Source: Bacillus sp. J37 (GTDB lineage Bacteria; Bacillota; Bacilli; Bacillales; Bacillaceae). Taken from it: DNA of 64,000 nucleotides. Each line of letters starts with the position of its first letter. Position 1 is the stretch's first letter. Below, piece after piece: positions 59,250 through 64,000 of the stretch. Under the pieces are notes generated by a model. The model ran no database searches. It was not told the origin of the DNA and saw only the letters and a program-made list of their open reading frames with translations. Made by a program: the position numbers and the translations under genes. Location of the stretch: positions 1-64,000 of the forward strand of contig NZ_JAEK01000010.1 in NCBI RefSeq assembly GCF_000518865.1, in the 5' to 3' direction.

Positions 59250-59440
59250 TTATTCCTGCAAAATTTACAAACCTTTATTAGCTCATTTTTTGTTTCTGAT
59301 CGATGCGGATATACAAGCTTAATTCTTGTTTTTCCGCATATGGGACATGTTCCTCTCCCTTTTGATGGCAATGACTTTAATGTTTTACCTCGATATCTTT
59401 TCGCCAACTTCTTCCAACTCCATCCATAGGTTGTTTCCAT
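59246..59440 (-). CDS. Small zinc-ribbon protein
   Basis: The 64-residue basic protein has two CxxC pairs (CPICGKTRIKLVY near 32-44 and VCKFCRNK at the end), about 23 residues apart, which should bind one zinc. The N-terminal METTYGWSWKKLAKRY is probably helical. There is no good ribosome binding site before the ATG, although a strong terminator follows. It lies downstream of yueI on the same strand and might be cotranscribed. Function unknown. Confidence 0.58.
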   Translation of the reverse strand: METTYGWSWKKLAKRYRGKTLKSLPSKGRGTCPICGKTRIKLVYPHRSETKNELIKVCKFCRNK

Positions 59441-59499
59441 ATATTACGGATGGATTTGACGAAATGATCTGGGACATAAGCGGTTTTTTGATAACTTTC

Positions 59500-59931
59500 C
59501 TAAAATAATTTTTTAAAAAACCGAATAACACTATTATCGTAATGTTCTTCTTTTTGTTCTGCTTTCTCCTGTATTGATATGTATATATCCTCAATGTTTA
59601 CTGCATGATCATATGCTAATACAAGCCCCAAGTCACTATCATGTTCTTTATTTGTTGAAAGTGAAAATTTATTTCCAACTTTGTTGGCTAATTTAATATA
59701 GTCGGAAAGATAGGAGTAGTTCATATTTCCATTGAGAAAAAGTGTGGCCTGCCTGTTTTTTTGCATAAGGTCTTCCACTTCTTTATACGTTCCAGGCTCT
59801 CTGACTTGTGATTTCGTAAGAACGACGACAACTCTTTCACGCAACGTCCCTAAAAACTTTCTTCGCTCATCGGGATTTATTTCTCGTGGTCCGTGAATTC
59901 CTTGTTGAATATACTCATCTAAACGATCCAT
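59500..59931 (-). CDS. yueI: YueI-family (DUF1694) protein
   Basis: The 143-residue protein contains RKFLGTLRERVVVVLTKSQV and the LFLNGNMNYSYLSDYIKLA segment that are diagnostic of YueI/DUF1694, a family related to ribosomal L7Ae-like folds with no known function. TTGGAGGGAGAAT precedes the ATG. It ends in VIRFFKKLF. Confidence 0.87.
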   Translation of the reverse strand: MDRLDEYIQQGIHGPREINPDERRKFLGTLRERVVVVLTKSQVREPGTYKEVEDLMQKNRQATLFLNGNMNYSYLSDYIKLANKVGNKFSLSTNKEHDSDLGLVLAYDHAVNIEDIYISIQEKAEQKEEHYDNSVIRFFKKLF

Positions 59932-60116
59932 ATTCTCCCTCCAATCATTTATAGTCTATCCCTTTTTAAAAATTTTTTACAGAAATACGCACTTCACTAT
60001 TCTCAATAGGTATCAATAATTTAATTATGTTAACTAGTTTTTCATCCTAAGTTACTCAAATAATGGTTTATTGCTCCAAAATGAGGAACAATAAAAGTAA
60101 AGTTTCTGTGAATAGG

Positions 60117-60833
60117 ATGTGTAGGAAGTTGGATTTTTTCAGCAGCCAGGACAGTCTTACATGGCTCGAATGGGTTTTGCGTGCCGTAATAGGTTTTATT
60201 TTTTTGCTAATTGTCGCGAGAGTTTTAGGTCAGCGAACGATATCACAATTAAGAATTCTTGATTTTGTTATTGCTCTTGTTATAGGAAACATCATTGCAC
60301 ATCCCTTATCTGATGAGCATCTTGGGCTAAAGGGATCGATCATCACAACAACTGTCTTAATGGTATTATATATTAGCGGTGTTTCTATGATTTTGAAGTG
60401 GCCATGGTTTCGAAAATTAGTGAATAATCCGCCTGTTACGATAGTAAAAGACGGTGAAATTCTCTATGAAGGATTAAAAAAGGCAAGAATCTCTCTGGAT
60501 GTTCTACTGGAAGAGTTACGGGAAAATCAGATTGATGATGTAAAAAAAGTCGTGTTGGCAACATGGGAAGCAGATGGTAAAGTTTCATATTTCCTTGATC
60601 CTAACTATCAAAACATAACGCCGGAAACCTTAGGAATAAAAACAGAGCCCTTTAAACATCCGAGGACAGTCATTAAAGAAGGCACCATCCTGACTAATGA
60701 ATTAATGGAACTTCAAAAAGATGAAAAGTGGATTACTTCCCAACTAGAGAAACTGTATCAAACAAACGCAAAGGAAGTCCTCTTGGCAACCCTTGATAAT
60801 AAAGATAAACTAAATGTGTTTTTTTATAGATAA
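60117..60833 (+). CDS. DUF421 (YetF-type) membrane protein 2
   Basis: The protein of about 238 residues has three helices (about 15-95), with LGQRTISQLRILDFVIALVIG, and a cytoplasmic part containing VTIVKDGEILYEGLKKARIS and DVKKVVLATWEADGKVSYF. It ends in a repeat of the same beta-alpha fold (AKEVLLATLDNKDKLNVFF). It is a distant paralogue of the 28011 gene. The frame is open back to ATG 60063. None of ATG 60063, ATG 60117 and TTG 60129 has an ideal ribosome binding site, so the start is uncertain. Confidence 0.82.
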   Translation: MCRKLDFFSSQDSLTWLEWVLRAVIGFIFLLIVARVLGQRTISQLRILDFVIALVIGNIIAHPLSDEHLGLKGSIITTTVLMVLYISGVSMILKWPWFRKLVNNPPVTIVKDGEILYEGLKKARISLDVLLEELRENQIDDVKKVVLATWEADGKVSYFLDPNYQNITPETLGIKTEPFKHPRTVIKEGTILTNELMELQKDEKWITSQLEKLYQTNAKEVLLATLDNKDKLNVFFYR

Positions 60834-60856
60834 ATCAGTTGTAATTTTTAAGTATA

Positions 60857-60906
60857 TGCTCAGTTGTTGTGTTTTATTTGGATAATTAATTACCCCAACA
60901 ACTGAG
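60857..60906. repeat. Long-loop perfect inverted repeat after the DUF421 gene
   Basis: CTCAGTTGTTG and CAACAACTGAG (11 bp each, perfect) flank about 25 bp. There is no T tract, so it is not a canonical terminator; it may stabilise the 3' end. Confidence 0.5.
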
Positions 60907-60983
60907 AATTCGTTTCTTTCACCATAAATATTATACGAAAAATCACATTTCTAATTTTTACCTTTTTAAAAATATAAGTGTAC

Positions 60984-61035
60984 AGAAAAAATAGAACGCT
61001 ATAAGCCCTTTATTACAAAGGAATTATGGCGTTCC
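60984..61035 (-). terminator. Terminator of the MOP transporter gene
   Basis: On the minus strand GAACGCCATAA and TTATAGCGTTC pair, with CCTTTGTAATAAAGG in the loop, then TATTTTTT. Confidence 0.85.
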
Positions 61036-61067
61036 AAAGACAAAGATTTGTCTTGATAAATATAGAT

Positions 61068-62402
61068 TTATCCATTCACAAAATTCTTTTCCGTGTGACG
61101 AAGCTGATTTTTCTTTCCCCTGCTGAACAAAATAAAGGCTAATATACCAAGTTCAGAAAGCATTCCGACAGATTGAGCTATAGCACCGATCCTTCCATTC
61201 CACTGCGGAAAAACGGTTGAAAAAATAAGAAGGACGAGGAATGTAAAAATAAGATTTGTAGATTGTGAATAAACCATTATTTTAGTCTGTTTTTTTACCA
61301 TTAGTAAACCATTACAATAATCAATAAACGGAAAAGCCAGTGTCATCAGCATAAAGACATAAAGACAGTCAAGACTTGATGTAACAAGGCGATCATTTGC
61401 TCCTAAAACATGTTCAATAAAAAATGGCCCGATTGGTGACATACAAAAAACAGCTAATATTAATGTCGGAATAAATCCAATCATAAACGTGAACTGCTGC
61501 ACCTTTTGAGGATGATCTTTGTAAAAAGTCAAAACGATTTGATGTGTATATGTAAAGAAACTTAAAAATAATTGAGTAATGCTTAGAGCAATCGCATATG
61601 ATGCAATGGCTAATTCAATTTCATTCGTTTTCCCTAAAAAGGAATTGATCACCGGTCCAACCATGACGATAATTAACGAAGAAAGAATGAGAGGATGATA
61701 AAATTGAAATATCTGTTTCTTTGTTCGGATCGAATGTGTTGGGTCTTTATCGACCATTTTTTTCACAAGTACTCTGCCTTCCAGAAAACTGATTAAACTC
61801 TCGACCATCATTCCTGATAAAAAGATAATCGCCCCTGTTCGGGCATTGATATTCCCTGTTTTTATAAAATATAAAGACAAAAGATACATAACAATCAAAC
61901 GGATGATCATCCCAATCGTTAACCACTTTGTTTGTCTATTCAAAATAATAACACCTTGAAATAAGCACCTTATTGCAGAAAAAAACGTGACAAATATGAG
62001 AACTTGGTACACACTAATTATTTCCGATATCATGCTTTGATCTGCTCCAAAAAATGTTGAGAATACCCACTTTCCTATTGGAGTAAAAGCAATGGAAGCA
62101 GCAGCCAGCATTAATCCCACTACAACATAAGCACTTACAGTCGACATAGCATGAAACGAGACTTTATCACGCACTAATGCAGAGCAGGCATTACGCAGCA
62201 ATACTCCCAAGCGTTCTGTAATGCCAAACAAGCTCATCGCTACGACATAACTTGCGATCATAATTTCTGCGTTATTTCCTCTCGTTAATGTTCCGTTAAT
62301 AATCATATGGGAAAACGTAACTAAACTCGCTGACAATCCTAAAGGTACAAAGAACATGAGAATCTTCTTGGTCGATAACGTGTCATCTTGAGAATTAATA
62401 AT
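61068..62402 (-). CDS. MOP-superfamily multidrug/polysaccharide exporter with an apparent AUU start
   Basis: A protein of about 444 residues with 12 or more helices, resembling MATE/Wzx-like flippases. Relatives carry a start of the type KKIL-FFVPLGLSASLVTFSH, and here the reading frame gives STKKILMFFVPLGLSASLVT only if translation begins upstream of the first ATG (62357). The only ribosome binding site, AAAGGGAG, sits 7 nt before ATT 62400-62402. An AUU start is therefore the best reading. Otherwise ATG 62357 gives 429 residues but no site. A phased repeat array lies 30-130 bp upstream of the start. Confidence 0.82.
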   Translation of the reverse strand: MINSQDDTLSTKKILMFFVPLGLSASLVTFSHMIINGTLTRGNNAEIMIASYVVAMSLFGITERLGVLLRNACSALVRDKVSFHAMSTVSAYVVVGLMLAAASIAFTPIGKWVFSTFFGADQSMISEIISVYQVLIFVTFFSAIRCLFQGVIILNRQTKWLTIGMIIRLIVMYLLSLYFIKTGNINARTGAIIFLSGMMVESLISFLEGRVLVKKMVDKDPTHSIRTKKQIFQFYHPLILSSLIIVMVGPVINSFLGKTNEIELAIASYAIALSITQLFLSFFTYTHQIVLTFYKDHPQKVQQFTFMIGFIPTLILAVFCMSPIGPFFIEHVLGANDRLVTSSLDCLYVFMLMTLAFPFIDYCNGLLMVKKQTKIMVYSQSTNLIFTFLVLLIFSTVFPQWNGRIGAIAQSVGMLSELGILAFILFSRGKKNQLRHTEKNFVNG

Positions 62403-62431
62403 GGTTCATCTCCCTTTTTAATGGTTCGGTC

Positions 62432-62531
62432 ATTTTATCTTCGATTATTTAGATTTATCTTCGATTTTACCATTTTATCAACGATTATAAAGATTTATTT
62501 TCGATTTCCGAAATATATTTTCGATTAGACA
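62432..62531. repeat. Phased array of five CGATT boxes (array B)
   Basis: CGATT starts at 62442, 62462, 62482, 62502 and 62522, exactly 20 bp apart. The units share roughly ATTTATYTTCGATTWTA. Units 1 and 3 begin ATTTTATC and units 2 and 4 begin GATTTAT, so a 40-bp supra-period is also visible. It lies between the Gfo/Idh/MocA stop and the MOP exporter start. Confidence 0.7.
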
Positions 62532-62570
62532 TTTTTCGACACAAAGCTCCAAATAAACGTACTGCAATAG

Positions 62571-62602
62571 CAAAGAGAGAAAGATCCCTCTTTCTCTCTT
62601 TG
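62571..62602 (-). terminator. Hairpin after the Gfo/Idh/MocA gene
   Basis: CAAAGAGAGAAAGA pairs perfectly with TCTTTCTCTCTTTG around four bases, 7 bp from the 62609 stop. There is no extra T tract. Confidence 0.7.
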
Positions 62603-62608
62603 GTCCAT

Positions 62609-63697
62609 CTAATTGAAATTTGGAATATCGATTGAAACCTCTCTACCTTCCTCTGAAGATCGTAGAATTCCATCAATAATTGCTTGATTTATGACAATCT
62701 GTTCACCAGGTATTGGAGCAGACCTGCTTTCTTTTATGCTCACAACAAAATCCCGGACTTTTTCATAAAAAATGTCAAGCTGATGTTGTTTAACTGGAAT
62801 CTCTGTTTCAACGTGGTGACCTTTTATATCATGAAACATGCTAATTTCACCAATTCCACCGTCCCAAACTCCACTCCATGGTCCACTTCCGGCTGGTGTT
62901 AATTTTAAACCGGCATCTGTTCCTAAAAATAGTGTTGGTCCAAGAGAATCCATATGCATGGCCCAGGATATTTTAAAGTTCAGTACAATTCCACCTTCTA
63001 ATCGAATAAAGGCGGTACCGAAATCTTCTACATCGAACCGATCTGCCTCTTGATGATAAAGAGGATTTGTACCAAAATGATTTGACGTGTAAGCAGAAAC
63101 GGTGAGCGGCCTTGGATAACCAAGTGTATTTAACGCTAAATCCAACGAATAGCATCCTATGTCTGCCATTGCCCCTGCGCCTGCAAGCTCTTTATTTATA
63201 AACGTTCCACCTGGCATACCGCGGCGGCGCCCTCCACCAGCTTGAACATAATAAACATTTCCAAGTTGTCCTGATTGAACAAGCTCTTTTACCGCTTGCA
63301 TGTTAGGGTCATATCTAGGTTGAAATCCAACCGATAACATACGATCAGCTTTTTTAGACGCCTCTACCATCTCGATTGCCTGTTGTAATGTAACAGCCAT
63401 TGGTTTTTCTACTAAGACATGTTTTCCAGCTGATAAAGAATCAACTGTTGTAAGATGATGGGCAACATTTGGAGTACAAATGCTGACTCCATCAAGATCT
63501 AAATGTAATAGTTCCCGATGATCATCAAATCCTTTTGCATCTTTAAGCTCGAGATTTTGAATAAATTCCTTTGCTTTACCTGGAATCACATCGGCAACAG
63601 CAACGATCTTCACATCCGGCATTTTTTTATAAGCTCGTGCATGTGCTGCAGCGATTCCTCCGCTTCCAATGATGCCAATTTCGATTACTTGTGTCAT
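62609..63697 (-). CDS. Gfo/Idh/MocA-family oxidoreductase
   Basis: The 362-residue protein has the N-terminal NAD(P)-binding IGIIGSGGIAAAHARAY and the EKPMAVTL motif (Lys in EKP near 98), then a C-terminal alpha/beta domain. Members oxidise sugars or cyclitols, and the substrate is unknown. AGAGGGATCTTT precedes the ATG, and the start overlaps the stop of an upstream gene of the same family (ATGA), so the two are translationally coupled and probably act on the same sugar. Confidence 0.9.
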   Translation of the reverse strand: MTQVIEIGIIGSGGIAAAHARAYKKMPDVKIVAVADVIPGKAKEFIQNLELKDAKGFDDHRELLHLDLDGVSICTPNVAHHLTTVDSLSAGKHVLVEKPMAVTLQQAIEMVEASKKADRMLSVGFQPRYDPNMQAVKELVQSGQLGNVYYVQAGGGRRRGMPGGTFINKELAGAGAMADIGCYSLDLALNTLGYPRPLTVSAYTSNHFGTNPLYHQEADRFDVEDFGTAFIRLEGGIVLNFKISWAMHMDSLGPTLFLGTDAGLKLTPAGSGPWSGVWDGGIGEISMFHDIKGHHVETEIPVKQHQLDIFYEKVRDFVVSIKESRSAPIPGEQIVINQAIIDGILRSSEEGREVSIDIPNFN

Positions 63698-64000
63698 AAA
63701 GATCCCTCTTTCTGAGCTGAATGAGGTTGATAGCCAGAAGATTGATAGATTTTCTCTGTCAATCTTACAACTTCCTTTGCGAAGTCCCCTGGCACCATTA
63801 CCTCATGTTCTCCTAGTATAGAACGAATAAAGCTTTGATCGGAATTTGTTGTTTGTTCCGGAAGTACAGGTACTATCGGCTCTTCTCCTAGTTTTCGAAT
63901 CGTTAATTTCCCATTATCAAAAAAGATCGCTCCATGCTCTCCGCAAAAAACATAGGTTTCATGCCAACAAGGAGCATTTCCAATAATGGTGAGCCCTGCA
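63694..64000 (-). CDS. Gfo/Idh/MocA-type oxidoreductase, C-terminal part (gene cut by window edge)
   Basis: The minus strand is open from the window edge to TGA 63694-63696, about 102 codons, including WHETYVFCGEHGAIFFDNGK and SFIRSILGEHEVMVPGDFAK, then LTEKIYQSSGY near the C-terminus. Such segments are typical of the C-terminal domain of this family (GxxGxI...DGxL, then D-F...S-x-x-G-E). Its N-terminal NAD-binding half is outside the window. Its stop overlaps the start of the next gene (TGA/ATG). Confidence 0.75.
   Translation of the reverse strand, partial: AGLTIIGNAPCWHETYVFCGEHGAIFFDNGKLTIRKLGEEPIVPVLPEQTTNSDQSFIRSILGEHEVMVPGDFAKEVVRLTEKIYQSSGYQPHSAQKEGSL

Noticed and set aside
59385-59594. 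Alternative minus-strand frame overlapping the zinc-ribbon gene and yueI end
   Set aside because: Out of frame with both, low-complexity Lys/Ile start and no ribosome binding site.

Overview
The window is AT-rich DNA from a spore-forming member of the Bacillaceae (Bacillus or a close relative such as Metabacillus or Cytobacillus). The evidence is strong AGGAGG-type ribosome binding sites, many UUG/GUG starts, CotF-type coat proteins, a GerPA/GerPF-like germination protein, YndM/YueI/YuiA/YngE-G homologues, SAM-I and ZTP riboswitches, and intergenic repeats of the kinds scattered through Bacillaceae genomes. No rRNA, tRNA, CRISPR array or prophage was recognised. The only transposase is the first 56 codons of an IS110-family gene cut by the left edge.

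Layout. 1-6.5 kb: IS110 fragment; AraC regulator divergent from a GH105 unsaturated-rhamnogalacturonyl hydrolase; a composite repeat; two small coat proteins; a ROK repressor, MFS transporter and sugar O-acetyltransferase unit. 6.5-13 kb: ThuA-like pseudogene, lipoprotein, a 48-residue orphan protein, glutathione peroxidase, a class C beta-lactamase-like hydrolase and class III fructose-1,6-bisphosphatase. 13-18 kb: a divergent TetR / MMPL transporter / exported coil protein locus, then a second copy of the 48-residue gene. 18-25.5 kb: SAM-I-controlled MetE-like methyltransferase, zwf-gnd, TauE/SafE permease, cupin protein and flavoprotein monooxygenase. 25.5-35 kb: membrane proteins, two luciferase-like monooxygenases, DUF421, ZTP-riboswitch serA, FrnE-like DsbA protein and HD-GYP phosphodiesterase. 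35-44 kb: HPr-like protein, sporulation-associated small genes (Mn catalase, YozQ-like, CotF-like, GerPF-like), heme O synthase, FabZ and others. 44-49 kb: gluconate catabolic operon (gnd-gntP-gntK) with a divergent RpiR-family regulator. 49-53 kb: PepF, MATE exporter and a DnaJ-type zinc-finger peptide. 53-59 kb: a six-gene leucine/isovalerate degradation operon (biotin carrier, HMG-CoA lyase, carboxyltransferase, acyl-CoA dehydrogenase, biotin carboxylase, enoyl-CoA hydratase). 59-64 kb: YueI, a second DUF421 protein, a MOP-superfamily exporter and two overlapping Gfo/Idh/MocA dehydrogenase genes.

How the genes work together. Carbon entry converges on 6-phosphogluconate. Zwf and a short Gnd form one operon, and GntP, GntK and a paralogous short Gnd form another, so two Gnd isozymes serve glucose-6-phosphate and gluconate. 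Fbp supports gluconeogenesis. The leucine operon yields acetyl-CoA and acetoacetate. SerA under a ZTP sensor ties serine, and hence one-carbon supply, to the folate/purine alarmone ZTP.

Most unusual signals. (1) Two copies of a 48-residue gene, 9 kb apart, each behind an identically built promoter with twin 15-bp palindromes 22 bp apart and a possible cre site. (2) Two intergenic arrays of five CGATT boxes phased at 20 bp, one exactly and one with a single 21-bp step, each just upstream of a gene start. (3) Two membrane-protein genes whose best start codons are AUA and AUU. (4) An 11-codon ORF with a strong ribosome binding site between the ZTP terminator and serA. (5) A Crh-like HPr domain with no active-site histidine but with the regulatory serine. 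These are read from sequence by eye; no database or folding run was possible.
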